Shown here in pieces: positions 26,291-36,212 of a stretch of 64,000 nucleotides of DNA. The DNA is from Myxococcales bacterium (GTDB lineage Bacteria > Myxococcota_A > Polyangia > Polyangiales > Polyangiaceae), in assembly GCA_016191785.1 (NCBI GenBank), contig JACPVJ010000049.1, positions 21,114-85,113 on the forward strand. Direction: 5' to 3'. The position numbers were made by a program, and so were the translations under genes. The notes under the pieces were generated by a model. It did not search any database and was not told the DNA's origin. It saw only the letters and a list, made by a program, of their open reading frames with translations. Position 1 is the stretch's first letter, and each line of letters opens with the position of its first letter.

Positions 26291-28573
26291 CTATCGTTCC
26301 GCGCGGCGGCGGCGCAGCGCCACCGCCGCCAGGCCGACGCCGCCCAAAAGCGCGGCAGCCGCGCCGCCCAGCGGGAGGTCGGTCAACGTCGCGGACGAAC
26401 GCTCGGGCGGCGCCCGAGCGCCGCGCTGGCTGGCGTAGGCCGTGGACGGGCTCATGCCCAGCCAGACCGCGAAGGCGATGGCCGACAGGCCCGCCGCAGT
26501 CGTACGCACGTAGGCCCAGGCGCCCATCTCGCCGAGCGCGAGCTCGGGCCAGAGCGACACCGAGCAGCCGAAGATCAAGACCGCCACGCCGAGCCAGATC
26601 CAGCTCACCAGCGGGTTCACGTGGAACTGGAACGAGGCCTTCTTGGTCTCGGGGCTGACCATCCCCACCACCAGGTACAGGTCGTCTCGGAAGCTGCGAT
26701 GCATGGCCACTTCCGTGGTCGGCATCTCGGCCGAGCGTTTGTAGATGAACTTGGCGGGCGACATCACCCCGAGGGACCGCGTGCCGTGGGACACCTCGAC
26801 GTCGGCGAAGACCATGCGCTTGGTGACGTCGACCTCCATGCGCGAGCCCTTGTAGGTCAAGGTGTAGTCCCCGAGGGCGACCTGGTCCCCCGGGGCGAGG
26901 GTCGCCTCTTTGTCGATGCTCCAAGCTTTGCCGGTGAAGCCGATGAACATCAGCACGATCCCGAAGTGCACGATGTACCCGCCGTAGCGGCGGCGGCTCT
27001 TGTCGACCAAGCGCAAGAGCGAGGTGTGGATGCTCTCGCGCTCACCCGCCTTGTCGCTCGAGCGTTGACGGGCCGCGACGCCCCGCGCGAACTCTTGGAC
27101 GATGACCGCGGTGTTGAACGCGCTCAGGGCGATCACCACCATCGGCAAGATCGAGCCCAATTTCTGCAAGATCGCCCCGACCGCGCCGGGGTAGAACTGA
27201 TCGGTGTGGACCCAGGCCGGGTAACCGAGGCGGCGGCCGAGCACGAGGTGGAGCACCAGCATCACGGCGGCGGCCACGAGCGGCCAGGTGAAGGCCTTCT
27301 TCAGCGACGTGCCGCTGGTCTTGCGCCAGCCGAACAGCGGGGCCACGCCCATCAGCAAGAAGAGCAGCACCCCCGCCGGGGCTATCCACCGGTTGAAGAA
27401 GGGTGGGCCGACGGTGACGCTCTCTTGGTACAGCCACTCGCTGATCTTCGGCCAGAGCGTCGCCACCGTGACGAAGGTCATGATGCCGACCAGGACCCAG
27501 TTGTTGAGCACGAACGCGGCCTCGCGGCTGGTCACCGCCTCGATGCGCCCCTCGGAGCGGAGCTCGCGCCAGCGCCACGCGATGAGGCCAGCGGTGACGG
27601 CCAGCACGAACCCCATGTAGTAGACGAAGAAGATCCCGATGTTGCTCTGGGCGAAGCTGTGCACGCTGGCGATCAGCCCCGAGCGGGTCAAGAAGGTGCC
27701 GAAGATGGTGAGCAAGAAGGTCACGCAGATCAGCACCACGTTCCAGACCTTGAGCATGTTCCGGCGCTCTTGGATCATGGTCGAGTGCACGTACGCGCTG
27801 GCCGTGAACCAGGGCAGGCACGCCGCGTTTTCCACCGGATCCCAGGCCCAATAGCCGCCCCAGCCCAGCTCTTCGTACGCCCAGATCATGCCCAGGGCGT
27901 TGCCGATGCTGAGGAACAGCCAGGCGAAGAGCATCCACTTGCGCACCGCGATGATCCAGTCGTTGTCGAGCCGACCGGTGATCAGCGCTGCGACCGCGAA
28001 CGAGAAAGGCACCGCGCAGCCGACGAACCCCAGGTAGAGCGCCGGCGGGTGGATCGCCATCCAGTAGTTCTGGAGCAGCGGGTTCAACCCCTCGCCGTCG
28101 AGGGACGCGCCAGCCATGCTGGTCGAGAACGGGTTCGCCGCGAACAGCATCAGCACCGCGAAGAACGTCACGATGCTCATCAGCGTGGCGATCACGTAGG
28201 GCTGAAGCTGGCGATAGCGGCCCTTCATCCAGCGCAGGCAGACCGAGGTGTACCCAGCGAGCAACGCCGCCCACCAGAGCAGCGACCCGTCTTGCCCGCC
28301 CCAGAGCGAGGCGAACAAGTACGCCGTGGGCATCGACCGGTCGCTGTAGCGAGCGACGTAGCGGATGCGGAAGTCATGGGTGATGAAGGCGTACGCCAGG
28401 AGCACCGTGCCCAGCGCGATCAGCGCGCAGGTGGCGTAGCCCCCGAGGCGTGCGGCCTCGAGCAACCGCGGGCGGCCGCGCCCGGCGGCGATCGCCACGG
28501 CGAAGGTGTACGCGGCGGCGACGAGGACCGCATAGATGATGCCGGTTCCGAGCTCGGGCAGGGTTTGCCACAT
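26291..28573 (-). CDS. ccmF: Cytochrome c maturation heme lyase subunit CcmF
   Basis: 760 residues from ATG 28573 (MWQTLPELGTG). A longer frame to 28657 has no family support. About 14-15 membrane segments. The tryptophan-rich heme-handling WWD motif is visible as WGGYWAWDPVENA (about 235-247), and conserved histidines and the AIHPPALYLGF block (about 168) are present. CcmF takes heme from CcmE and attaches it to apocytochrome c at the periplasmic face. Other ccm genes are not in the window. The next two genes follow closely and probably form an operon. Confidence 0.95.
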   Translation of the reverse strand: MWQTLPELGTGIIYAVLVAAAYTFAVAIAAGRGRPRLLEAARLGGYATCALIALGTVLLAYAFITHDFRIRYVARYSDRSMPTAYLFASLWGGQDGSLLWWAALLAGYTSVCLRWMKGRYRQLQPYVIATLMSIVTFFAVLMLFAANPFSTSMAGASLDGEGLNPLLQNYWMAIHPPALYLGFVGCAVPFSFAVAALITGRLDNDWIIAVRKWMLFAWLFLSIGNALGMIWAYEELGWGGYWAWDPVENAACLPWFTASAYVHSTMIQERRNMLKVWNVVLICVTFLLTIFGTFLTRSGLIASVHSFAQSNIGIFFVYYMGFVLAVTAGLIAWRWRELRSEGRIEAVTSREAAFVLNNWVLVGIMTFVTVATLWPKISEWLYQESVTVGPPFFNRWIAPAGVLLFLLMGVAPLFGWRKTSGTSLKKAFTWPLVAAAVMLVLHLVLGRRLGYPAWVHTDQFYPGAVGAILQKLGSILPMVVIALSAFNTAVIVQEFARGVAARQRSSDKAGERESIHTSLLRLVDKSRRRYGGYIVHFGIVLMFIGFTGKAWSIDKEATLAPGDQVALGDYTLTYKGSRMEVDVTKRMVFADVEVSHGTRSLGVMSPAKFIYKRSAEMPTTEVAMHRSFRDDLYLVVGMVSPETKKASFQFHVNPLVSWIWLGVAVLIFGCSVSLWPELALGEMGAWAYVRTTAAGLSAIAFAVWLGMSPSTAYASQRGARAPPERSSATLTDLPLGGAAAALLGGVGLAAVALRRRRAER

Positions 28574-28619
28574 GGCGGGGAGCGAAGCGTAACACGCGAT
28601 CGCGCGTTCAGAAGTGACT

Positions 28620-29354
28620 CTAGCCTTCGTCCGAGACGATGGTGCCGACGTCGTCACCCAGGCAGACGCGCTTGATGTTGCCGTCGGCCATCTTGAACAC
28701 GCGGATGGGCAGGCCGTTCTCGCGGCACAAGGCCACGGCCGTCGCGTCCATCACCTTCAGGTTCTCGCTCAAGAATCGCTCGTACGCGACCGACTTGAGC
28801 AGCGTGGCGCCCTCGTGTCGGACCGGGTCACGGTCGTAGATGCCGTCCACCTTGGTGGCCTTGAGCAGCGCCTCGGCGCGGATCTCCATCGCGCGCAGGG
28901 CCGCGGCAGTGTCGGTGGAGAAGTACGGGTTGCCGGTGCCGGCCGCGAAGATCACGATGTGGCCGCGATCCAGGTGGTGCATCGCGCGGCGCCGGATGTA
29001 CGGCTCCGCCACCTCTCGGATCTCGATCGCGGTCATCACCCGCGTCGGGATGCCGCGCCGCTCGAGGGCATCTTGCAGTGCCAGCGCGTTGATCACCGTG
29101 GCCAGCATCCCCATGTAGTCGCTCTGGGCGCGGTCCATGCCCTCGCTGGCGCCCTTGAGCCCGCGGAAGATGTTGCCGCCGCCCACCACCAGGCCGACCT
29201 GCACGCCCGAGCCGTGGACCTCCCCCAGCTCGGCCGCGGTGGCCTTGAGCGTCGCGGTATCGATGCCGGCGCCTCCGGTGCCGCCCGAGAGCGCCTCACC
29301 GCTCAGCTTGATGATCACCCGGCGGTACTTGAGTGCGGCGGCTGCGTTCGTCAC
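28620..29354 (-). CDS. pyrH: UMP kinase
   Basis: 244 residues from GTG 29354 ([22 protein letters not shown]). The frame extends further upstream but without family similarity. Amino-acid-kinase fold with KLSGEAL near the N-terminus, [10 protein letters not shown] (about 55), the acidic DRDPVRH block and the GTIVSDEG end. Phosphorylates UMP to UDP, feeding RNA, DNA and cell wall precursors. Divergent from the PPIase gene at 29434. ccmF begins 47 bases downstream on the same strand. Confidence 0.96.
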   Translation of the reverse strand: MTNAAAALKYRRVIIKLSGEALSGGTGGAGIDTATLKATAAELGEVHGSGVQVGLVVGGGNIFRGLKGASEGMDRAQSDYMGMLATVINALALQDALERRGIPTRVMTAIEIREVAEPYIRRRAMHHLDRGHIVIFAAGTGNPYFSTDTAAALRAMEIRAEALLKATKVDGIYDRDPVRHEGATLLKSVAYERFLSENLKVMDATAVALCRENGLPIRVFKMADGNIKRVCLGDDVGTIVSDEG

Positions 29355-29433
29355 GACGGGGAGACCTAGCCGTGCTGCGCCCGCCCTGCAACGCCTGGCA
29401 CCGTCGGGCCGGTCGTAGTATTCGGTCCCCACC

Positions 29434-30444
29434 ATGCCGAGGCCCATCGCCGCCCTTCTGCTCGTGTCCGGGCTCGTCGGGCTGGCCTGCAACGACAAGG
29501 CCGTGGCCCCGACCCCCGCCGCCGACGGCAGCGCGGCGCCGGCTGCCAGCGGGCTCTCGCCCGAGCTCGCGCAGAAGCCGGTCGCCACGGTGGGCGACAA
29601 GGTGATCACCCTGGGCGAGTTCGCGGCCACCATCGACCGGATGGATCAGTTCGAGCGTCTGCGTTACCAGTCCGTCGAGCGCCGCCGCCAGCTCTTGGAC
29701 GAGATCATCAAGGCCGAGCTCTTGGCCATCGAGGCCAAGCGGCGCGGGCTGGATCAGAAGCCCGAGGTGAAAGAGCGCATCCGCCAGATCTTGCGCGAGG
29801 ACGTGATGCGCCAGACGCGGACCGAGGTCACCGCTCCGGCGGACATCCCCGAGGCCGAGGTGCGTGCCTACTTCGACAAGCACCGAGACGAGTTCCGCGA
29901 TCCCGAGCGGCGTCGAGTGGCGCACATCGTGATGGCCGACGAGGCCAAGGCCAAGAAGGTGCTCGAGGACGCCAAGAAGGCGTCCCCCACCGAGTGGGGC
30001 AAGCTGGTCCGCGATCACTCCCTCGAGAAGTCGCCCGAGGGCGCCGCCACCGGCCCCGCCGAGCTCGCGGGGGATCTCGGCATCGTCGGGCCGCCGGGCG
30101 GGGCGAAGGGCGACAACCCCCGGGTGCCCGAGCCGCTGCGCGAGGCCGTCTTCAAGATCGCCGCCGTCGGCGGCATCCACGCCGAGCTGGTGGCCGAGGG
30201 CGGCAGGTTCCACGTCGTTCGGATGACGGGCAAGACCGACGCCCGCGATCGCACGCTGGCCGAGGCCGAGCGCACCATCCGTGTTGCCATCTTGCAAGAG
30301 CGCGTGCGCACCGCCGAAGCTCGGATCGAGAAAGAGCTGCGCGAGCGCTACCCGGTCAAGATCGACGACAAAGCTCTCGAGAAGGTCGAGCTGCCGAAGT
30401 CTCCGCTGGAAAAGCTGGATGCAGGGGCCCGGGCGCCCAAGTAG
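29434..30444 (+). CDS. Parvulin-type peptidyl-prolyl isomerase lipoprotein (SurA/PrsA-like)
   Basis: 336 residues. Signal peptide with lipobox LVGLAC (Cys about 19), then an N-terminal chaperone helix bundle ([20 protein letters not shown] ...). The parvulin domain (about 148-270) begins [21 protein letters not shown] and contains the [11 protein letters not shown] loop. A helical C-terminus follows. It probably assists folding of exported proteins in the periplasm. The radical SAM gene starts within its last 26 bases. Confidence 0.9.
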   Translation: MPRPIAALLLVSGLVGLACNDKAVAPTPAADGSAAPAASGLSPELAQKPVATVGDKVITLGEFAATIDRMDQFERLRYQSVERRRQLLDEIIKAELLAIEAKRRGLDQKPEVKERIRQILREDVMRQTRTEVTAPADIPEAEVRAYFDKHRDEFRDPERRRVAHIVMADEAKAKKVLEDAKKASPTEWGKLVRDHSLEKSPEGAATGPAELAGDLGIVGPPGGAKGDNPRVPEPLREAVFKIAAVGGIHAELVAEGGRFHVVRMTGKTDARDRTLAEAERTIRVAILQERVRTAEARIEKELRERYPVKIDDKALEKVELPKSPLEKLDAGARAPK

Positions 30445-31564
30445 CGCAGAGGTGGTGCTGCCTCGGGCCGACGGCGCCGACCTCAGGGGGCGCACGCCCG
30501 AGTGGAAGTGGCAGCTCGCCCACGCGGTGCGCTCTTCCCGCGAGCTCGCCGAGCACCTGGACCTCTGTGACGCCGAGCGGGCCGGCGCCGAACGCGCCGA
30601 GCGCGACGGCTTCCCGCTGGCGATCACGCCGTACTACCTGTCCCTGATCGATCGCGGCGATCCGAGCTGCCCGATCCGCCGACAGGTCGTGCCCCACGTT
30701 GCCGAGCGCGAGGTCACCCGCGGCGACCTGGTCGACCCGCTGGGCGAGGTGGCCCACGAGGTCGCGCCCGATCTGGTGCAGCGCTACCCCGATCGCGCGC
30801 TGGTGCTGGCGACCGATCGCTGCGCGGTCTATTGCCGGTTCTGCACCCGCAGTCGGATGGTGGGCGGGGCTGGCGGCACCCGCACGCTCGAGCACCTGAC
30901 GCCGGCCTTCGACTGGCTGGCGGCCCACCCCGAGGTGCGGGACGTGATCGTGAGCGGCGGCGACCCGCTCACGCTGACCACCGACCGACTGGTGGCGGTG
31001 ATCGCGCGCCTGCGCCGCGTCGAGAGCGTCGAGACCATCCGCCTGGCGACCCGGGTGCCGGTGGTCTTGCCGCAGCGGATCACCGCCGAGCTCTTGGGGG
31101 CCCTCGCGCCCTACCACCCGCTCTGGGTGATGACCCACTTCAATCACCCAAAAGAGCTCACTCCACTGGCGCGCCAGGGCCTCGAGCGCTTGGCGAACGC
31201 CGGCTTTCCGGTGATGAATCAGAGCGTGCTGCTCCGGGGAGTGAACGACGACGCGGCGGTGCTGGCCGAGCTGTTTCGAGGGCTCGTGCGCTGCCGTGCG
31301 CGGCCCTACTACCTGCTGCAGGCCGACCCGGCCAAGGGCACCGGGCACCTGCGCACCCCGATCGCCACCGGCGTCGCGCTGATGGAGCAGCTCTGGGGAC
31401 GGCTGTCGGGCATCGCGCTGCCGAAGCTGGTGGTCGACACGCCGGGCGGCTTCGGCAAAGTTCCCATCGGGCCCGACTACGTGATCGCGCGACGACCCGG
31501 CGTGACCCGGTTTCGTACTCCGCGGGGGATCGAGGTCGAGTACTTCGACCCCGCGCCCGAGTGA
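30419..31564 (+). CDS. KamA-family radical SAM protein (lysine 2,3-aminomutase/EpmB-like)
   Basis: About 381 residues from ATG 30419, overlapping the previous gene by 26 bases. GTG codons at 30452/30455 after CAGAGGTG are an equally plausible start. The iron-sulfur motif CxxxCxxC is CAVYCRFC, the SAM-binding GGDPL is in VSGGDPLTLT, and a PGGFGKVP block carries the likely PLP lysine. Members are lysine 2,3-aminomutases or EpmB, which makes beta-lysine for elongation factor P. No epmA or efp is nearby, so the substrate is unassigned. Confidence 0.88.
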   Translation: MQGPGRPSSAEVVLPRADGADLRGRTPEWKWQLAHAVRSSRELAEHLDLCDAERAGAERAERDGFPLAITPYYLSLIDRGDPSCPIRRQVVPHVAEREVTRGDLVDPLGEVAHEVAPDLVQRYPDRALVLATDRCAVYCRFCTRSRMVGGAGGTRTLEHLTPAFDWLAAHPEVRDVIVSGGDPLTLTTDRLVAVIARLRRVESVETIRLATRVPVVLPQRITAELLGALAPYHPLWVMTHFNHPKELTPLARQGLERLANAGFPVMNQSVLLRGVNDDAAVLAELFRGLVRCRARPYYLLQADPAKGTGHLRTPIATGVALMEQLWGRLSGIALPKLVVDTPGGFGKVPIGPDYVIARRPGVTRFRTPRGIEVEYFDPAPE

Positions 31565-31598
31565 CGCAAGCGGGCGCTCATGCTAGCGAGGGCGCCCC

Positions 31599-33152
31599 AT
31601 GTCGAACGGCAAAGACGCACTGGCTCGGCTCGACGAGCTGAACGCGAAGGCTCTGGAAGGCGGCGGCAAGGCGCGCGTCGAGAAGCAGCACGCCGCCGGC
31701 AAGCTCACCGCGCGCGAGCGCATCGACCTCTTGCTCGACCCGGGCAGCTTCATCGAGCTCGATCGCTTCGTCACCCATCGCTGCGCCGACTTCGGCATGC
31801 AAGACCAGAAGGTGTTGGGTGACGGGGTAGTGACCGGGCACGGCACCGTCGACGGCCGTCGCGTCTTCGTGTTCGCGCAGGACTTCACCGTGTTCGGCGG
31901 CTCGCTCTCGGGGGCTTACGCCTCGAAGATCTGCAAGGTCATGGACCTGGCGATGAAGGTCGGCGCGCCGGTGATCGGCCTCAACGACTCGGGCGGTGCC
32001 CGCATCCAAGAGGGTGTCGAGTCCCTGGCGGGCTACGCGGACATCTTCCTGCGCAACACCCTGGCCTCGGGCGTGGTCCCGCAGATCAGCGCGATCATGG
32101 GGCCCTGCGCCGGCGGCGCGGTGTACTCGCCGGCGATCACCGACTTCATCTTCATGGTCGAGAATACCTCGTACATGTTCATCACCGGACCGGACGTGAT
32201 CCGCACGGTGACCCACGAAGAGGTGAGCAAAGAGGCGCTGGGCGGCGCAAAGGCCCACGCCGGCAAGAGCGGCGTCGCGCACTTCACCTCGCCCGACGAC
32301 CGCGCGTGCATCGCCAGGGTGCGCGAGCTTCTGAGCTTTCTGCCCCTGAACAACACCGAAGATCCGCCGGTGGCGGTCTGCACCGATCCGATCGACCGCG
32401 AGGTGCCCGAGCTCGACCTGCTGGTCCCTGCCGAGAGCAACAAGCCGTACGACATGAAGAAGGTGATCGCCGCGGTGGTGGACGACGGTTACCTGTTCGA
32501 GGTCCACGAGCACTGGGCGAAGAACATGGTGGTGGGCTTCGCCCGCATCGGTGGCCGGCCGGTGGGCGTGGTCGCGAACCAGCCGGCGTATCTGGCGGGG
32601 GTGCTCGACATCGACGCCAGCATCAAGGCGGCGCGCTTCGTGCGCTTCTGTGACTGCTTCAACCTTCCGATCGTGACCTGGGTCGACGTGCCGGGTTTCT
32701 TGCCCGGCGTCGACCAAGAGCACCGCGGCATCATCGTGCATGGCGCCAAGCTCTTGTACGCGTTCTGCGAGGCCACGGTGCCCAAGCTCACGGTGATCAC
32801 GCGCAAGGCCTACGGCGGGGCCTACGACGTGATGAGCAGCAAGCACGTGCGCGGGGACGTGAACCTGGCCTTCCCCACCGCCGAGATCGCGGTGATGGGT
32901 CCCGACGGCGCGGTCAACATCGTGTACCGCAAAGAGATCGAAGAGGCCGCGAGCGCCGATCAGGCCCGCGCCGATTTCAGCGCGGAGTACCGCGCGAAGT
33001 TCGCCAACCCCTACAAGGCCGCCGAGCTCGGCTTCGTGGACGAGGTGATTCACCCGCGGCTCACCCGCAAGCGCCTGGCGGTGTGCCTCGAGATGCTGAA
33101 GAACAAGCGGCTCGAGAACCCGCCGCGCAAGCACGGCAACATCCCGCTCTAG
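31599..33152 (+). CDS. Acyl-CoA (propionyl/methylmalonyl) carboxylase carboxyltransferase beta subunit
   Basis: 517 residues, the usual PccB length, with two crotonase-fold halves. Recognisable are [19 protein letters not shown] at the N-terminus, the oxyanion-hole [11 protein letters not shown] (about 130), and a second oxyanion-type block [15 protein letters not shown] (about 405). The subunit transfers carboxyl from biotin to propionyl-CoA or acetyl-CoA. The biotin/ATP subunit is not in the window. ATG 31599. Four-base convergent overlap with the next gene. Confidence 0.95.
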   Translation: MSNGKDALARLDELNAKALEGGGKARVEKQHAAGKLTARERIDLLLDPGSFIELDRFVTHRCADFGMQDQKVLGDGVVTGHGTVDGRRVFVFAQDFTVFGGSLSGAYASKICKVMDLAMKVGAPVIGLNDSGGARIQEGVESLAGYADIFLRNTLASGVVPQISAIMGPCAGGAVYSPAITDFIFMVENTSYMFITGPDVIRTVTHEEVSKEALGGAKAHAGKSGVAHFTSPDDRACIARVRELLSFLPLNNTEDPPVAVCTDPIDREVPELDLLVPAESNKPYDMKKVIAAVVDDGYLFEVHEHWAKNMVVGFARIGGRPVGVVANQPAYLAGVLDIDASIKAARFVRFCDCFNLPIVTWVDVPGFLPGVDQEHRGIIVHGAKLLYAFCEATVPKLTVITRKAYGGAYDVMSSKHVRGDVNLAFPTAEIAVMGPDGAVNIVYRKEIEEAASADQARADFSAEYRAKFANPYKAAELGFVDEVIHPRLTRKRLAVCLEMLKNKRLENPPRKHGNIPL

Positions 33153-34573
33153 AGCACGATCACCAAGACGATCAGCAAGCAGAGCCCGCCCACCACCCCG
33201 GCCACCAGCAGGTAGCCCTTCTTCACGACCTGCCGGTCGTAGCTGTCGAGAGCGGCCAGGTGCAGCGCGCTGGCCTCGGCCAGCCGTTTGTGGTTGACCT
33301 CGCCGCCGCGGATCGCGCTCAGCGTGGCTGCGGGCAAGGCCAGCGACGCCTCTTGGGTCAAGAGCACGCGCCCCACGCCGGCCAGCGCGGTGGTGAGCTC
33401 GCGCTGGGCCTCCGAGACGCTGGCCGACGCCGCGCTGAGCTGGCCGCGAAACTGGCGAGTCAGGGCCTTCTGCTGATCTTGGATGCGGCGGGTGTGCTGG
33501 CCCAAGAGCCCGAGCTGACCGCGCGCCTGCTGCAGAACGCCCTGCGCCTCGACCAGCCCCTGCTGCAGCGTGCTGACCTCGGGCTGCATTGCGGCGGCCT
33601 GCTCGTCCAGCGCCTGGACTTTTTGCGCGGCCTCCGGCGAGAGGGGCGTGTTCGGCGGGGCGCCCTGCTGGGCGCTCATCTTGATCGAGCGCGCTTCGAT
33701 CAAGAATCGCTTCTGCTTGGCCGCGACCCGAGCGAGCACCGCCTCGCGCTCGGCGACCTCGGCGGCGGCGCGGTCGCGCTCGGCTTCCAGCGGCGGAAGC
33801 TGCGCTTGGATCGCCTGGAGCTGCTGCTCGAGCTGGGCGTTCTGCGCGTCGAGCTGCTGGTTGGTCTGACTCAGCACCGCGCCGCGCTCTTGGGCGATGC
33901 CCTCGAGCTGGCGCACGGGCTCGTAGGCGGCGGAGAAGCGCGAGTCGCCCTCGAGCGTGGCCCTGAGGTCGCTGGCCAGCGACGCCAAGAGCTCGTCGAG
34001 CTTCCGGTCTTGCGCCGCGATCTCGCCGTTCAGCCGAGCGAGCTCGGCGCGGAGCTCGCGCTGCCGAGTGAGCACGCGGAAGGCGTAGAGCGGCGCCAGG
34101 TAGATCGCCGACGGCGCCGGGCCGTAGCGCGCCACCAGCGCGACGGCGCTGGCCTCGACGGACGGCAGCGCGGGCGCGAGGCTTGGGGCGGGCGCGCCGG
34201 GGGTCGTCGACGGTGCGCTGGGCGCCGCCGGTGCCTGCGGTGCGACGCTGCCCTCGGGGGCCGGCGGCCGGTACGACGAGAGCTCGAGGCTCAGCCCCGC
34301 CGCAGCGTCTCCGTCGTCGAGATCCATCGAGCTGCCGTCGTAGCTGCCGCTGCTCTGGGTGCCTTCGCCGGCCGAGATCGCCGAGCCGGTGCCGAAGTGA
34401 TCCGAGTCGAAGCCGCCGCCGAAGAGGTCGAACGCGCCCCCACCGGCCGCGGGCGGCGCCGCCGGTGCCGGCGGCGCCTCGGGTTTCGGCTGCGCCTTCG
34501 CACGCGGGACCATGGGCCCGAGCTCCAAATCAGGGACATCGCCGGGCTTGGGCGGGTTCGCTGGCTCACCCAT
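33149..34573 (-). CDS. Tail-anchored coiled-coil protein, hypothetical
   Basis: 474 residues. The N-terminal ~145 residues are low-complexity Pro/Ala/Gly/Asp. A long alanine/glutamine-rich coiled coil covers about 175-400 (repeated [24 protein letters not shown] patterns). A single membrane segment at the extreme C-terminus (about 450-474) leaves nothing outside, so the protein faces the cytoplasm. No catalytic domain was recognised. It is followed on the same strand by nothing, as its end overlaps the acyl-CoA carboxylase gene. Confidence 0.72.
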   Translation of the reverse strand: MGEPANPPKPGDVPDLELGPMVPRAKAQPKPEAPPAPAAPPAAGGGAFDLFGGGFDSDHFGTGSAISAGEGTQSSGSYDGSSMDLDDGDAAAGLSLELSSYRPPAPEGSVAPQAPAAPSAPSTTPGAPAPSLAPALPSVEASAVALVARYGPAPSAIYLAPLYAFRVLTRQRELRAELARLNGEIAAQDRKLDELLASLASDLRATLEGDSRFSAAYEPVRQLEGIAQERGAVLSQTNQQLDAQNAQLEQQLQAIQAQLPPLEAERDRAAAEVAEREAVLARVAAKQKRFLIEARSIKMSAQQGAPPNTPLSPEAAQKVQALDEQAAAMQPEVSTLQQGLVEAQGVLQQARGQLGLLGQHTRRIQDQQKALTRQFRGQLSAASASVSEAQRELTTALAGVGRVLLTQEASLALPAATLSAIRGGEVNHKRLAEASALHLAALDSYDRQVVKKGYLLVAGVVGGLCLLIVLVIVL

Positions 34574-34585
34574 TTGATCGAACCG

Positions 34586-35353
34586 CTACTCTACGCCGCT
34601 TGGCTCCCGCGCCCAAGCCGTAAGCTCGGCGTGGAACGCACGGAACGCCGACTCTTGCGGCCAATCGGGGGCGTTCTCGAGCAACTGGCGGGCCTCGGCC
34701 CTCTGCCCGCGATCGATGCACACCACGGCGGCGGCGTAGCGCAGCGGCCAGTGGATCAGCGTGTTCTTGCGGGCCGCTTCTCGGAGCAGGTTGGCGTCGC
34801 GCTCTTCCGGCTCGTGGGCGAACGCCCGTGCCACGGCGGCGATGGCCTCGCGCAAGAGGGCCACGCGCGCGCGCAGATCGTCCGGCACCGGCGGCAGCGG
34901 CAAGTTGCACAGCTCTTCCGCCTTGTCGAGGGCGGCCCGAGGCTCGCCTTCGAACGAATCGAGCAGCGTCTCGACCACCAGCCGGTGCTCGTGAGCTGCC
35001 GGCCAGGCCTGCCCGCGCGCCGCGTGCTCGAGCGCGGTTCGTGCTCGGTCCGTCTGGCCCGTGGCGGCCAGCGCCGTGGCATGCAGCAACGGCACCGCCG
35101 TGTCCGCGTGGGGCAAGCTGGTGAGCGAGCCCTGCCAGTGCTGCAAGAGCTCTTCGGCGCGGCCCTCGATCAACATGCGACGCACGCGTCGCCGTCCGAT
35201 GGCACGCACCGCGAGCGACACCGCCACGCCGAGCGCGGCCGCGGCCGGGACCACCAGCCACCTGGGGTCGTGGCGCGCGCGCGCGAGGGCGCCGGCGACC
35301 AGGGCCGCTGAGCCGACCAGAAGCAGCGCACGAATCACACGGAGTCCGAGCAT
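34586..35353 (-). CDS. Membrane protein with TPR-like helical domain, hypothetical
   Basis: 255 residues from ATG 35353 (MLGLRVIRALLLVGSA). A longer frame to 35494 would run into the SRP RNA gene on the other strand and is rejected. Two N-terminal membrane segments, then a soluble domain of alternating helices with A..G....A pairs (LLHATALAATGQTDRARTAL) that looks TPR-like. It sits 12 bases upstream of the coiled-coil protein gene on the same strand, so they probably work together. Confidence 0.72.
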   Translation of the reverse strand: MLGLRVIRALLLVGSAALVAGALARARHDPRWLVVPAAAALGVAVSLAVRAIGRRRVRRMLIEGRAEELLQHWQGSLTSLPHADTAVPLLHATALAATGQTDRARTALEHAARGQAWPAAHEHRLVVETLLDSFEGEPRAALDKAEELCNLPLPPVPDDLRARVALLREAIAAVARAFAHEPEERDANLLREAARKNTLIHWPLRYAAAVVCIDRGQRAEARQLLENAPDWPQESAFRAFHAELTAWAREPSGVE

Positions 35354-35410
35354 CAGGCCCGGCGAAGGTGATGCCGAGCGGGGTGTTTGTCGAGCGGCTT
35401 TACACAGCCC

Positions 35411-35524
35411 GGGCCCTGCGCTACCTATGCCTCGCTTCGCGTGTGGGCTCGCCAACAGCGCACCTCGAACCCCGCCAGGGCCGGAAGGCAGCAACGGTAG
35501 GAGGAGAGCGGGTGTGGCGGGCCC
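35411..35524 (+). ncRNA. ffs: Signal recognition particle RNA (4.5S, bacterial small type)
   Basis: About 114 bases, the same size as E. coli 4.5S RNA. The conserved domain IV core is clear: CCCCGCCAGG then GCCGGAAGGCAGCAACGG (35470-35497), containing the GGAA tetraloop and the asymmetric internal loop bound by Ffh. The ends pair through GGGCCC (35411-35416 and 35519-35524), followed by a short T run (35525-35527) and CCC. The exact ends are inferred from this pairing. It lies between two minus-strand genes, so it is transcribed as an independent plus-strand RNA. Confidence 0.9.
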
Positions 35525-35534
35525 TTTCCCTATT

Positions 35535-36212
35535 TCACACGCCGAACATCTCGATCACCGAGCCGTTGTGCGCGAGCGGCGCGTCCAGGGCGTAGTGGCA
35601 GAGCGTGCGGGCCACGTCGTCGGCGCCCATGCGCGGCTCGAAGCCGCTGCCGGCCAGCATCTCCGTGTCGACCGATCCGGGCAGCACCACCAAGGCGATC
35701 ACGCCGCTGCCCGACAGCTCTTCCGCCAGGCTCTTGGTGAAGCCAGTCAGGCCCCACTTCGACGCGGCATAGGCCGCGGCGTTGGCGCAGCCCAGGGTGG
35801 ACGAGATACTGCCCACGCTGAGGATGCGCCCGCTCTTGCGCGCGCGCATCGCCGGCAAGAACGCGCGCGCGATCTGGAAGGGCGCGCGAAGGTTGACCGC
35901 CAGCTGGTGATCCCACGCATCGAGCGACGTGAGCTCGACGCTGCGACGCTCGATCACCGCGGCGTTGCTGATGATCACGTCCGGCGTGCCCTGAGTCAAA
36001 ACGTGCGAGCAGGCGGCGCCGAGCGCGGCGCGGTCCGCGAGATCGCAGTGCTCGATGCTGACCTGGACCTTCGCTGCGCAGAGCTCCGCGGTCTCGGCGA
36101 GCTCGGCCGACTGCCGGCCCATCAGCACCAGATCCACGCCGCGCTCGGCCAGCGCGAGGGCGGTGGCGCGGCCGATGCCCCGGCTGGGGCCGGTCACCAG
36201 GGCCAGCGTCAC
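35535..36212 (-). CDS. Short-chain dehydrogenase/reductase (possible pterin reductase)
   Basis: 225 residues. Rossmann cofactor motif TGPSRGIGRA (residues about 7-16), structural NAAVI, catalytic Ser in GSISS and the YxxxK pair in AAYAASKWG. Starts with GTG 36212 overlapping the stop of folE by four bases. That coupling to GTP cyclohydrolase I suggests reduction of a pterin (sepiapterin or dihydromonapterin reductase-like), but SDR sequence alone does not fix the substrate. Confidence 0.88.
   Translation of the reverse strand: MTLALVTGPSRGIGRATALALAERGVDLVLMGRQSAELAETAELCAAKVQVSIEHCDLADRAALGAACSHVLTQGTPDVIISNAAVIERRSVELTSLDAWDHQLAVNLRAPFQIARAFLPAMRARKSGRILSVGSISSTLGCANAAAYAASKWGLTGFTKSLAEELSGSGVIALVVLPGSVDTEMLAGSGFEPRMGADDVARTLCHYALDAPLAHNGSVIEMFGV

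Noticed and set aside
28574..28657. Longer start for ccmF.
   Set aside because: The extra 28 residues lack family similarity. MWQTLPELG at 28573 is the recognisable N-terminus.
25910..28675. Open frame of 921 codons on the plus strand opposite ccmF and neighbours.
   Set aside because: Antisense shadow of ccmF. The composition (His/Arg/Gln/Glu-rich) is that of a GC-rich complementary strand.
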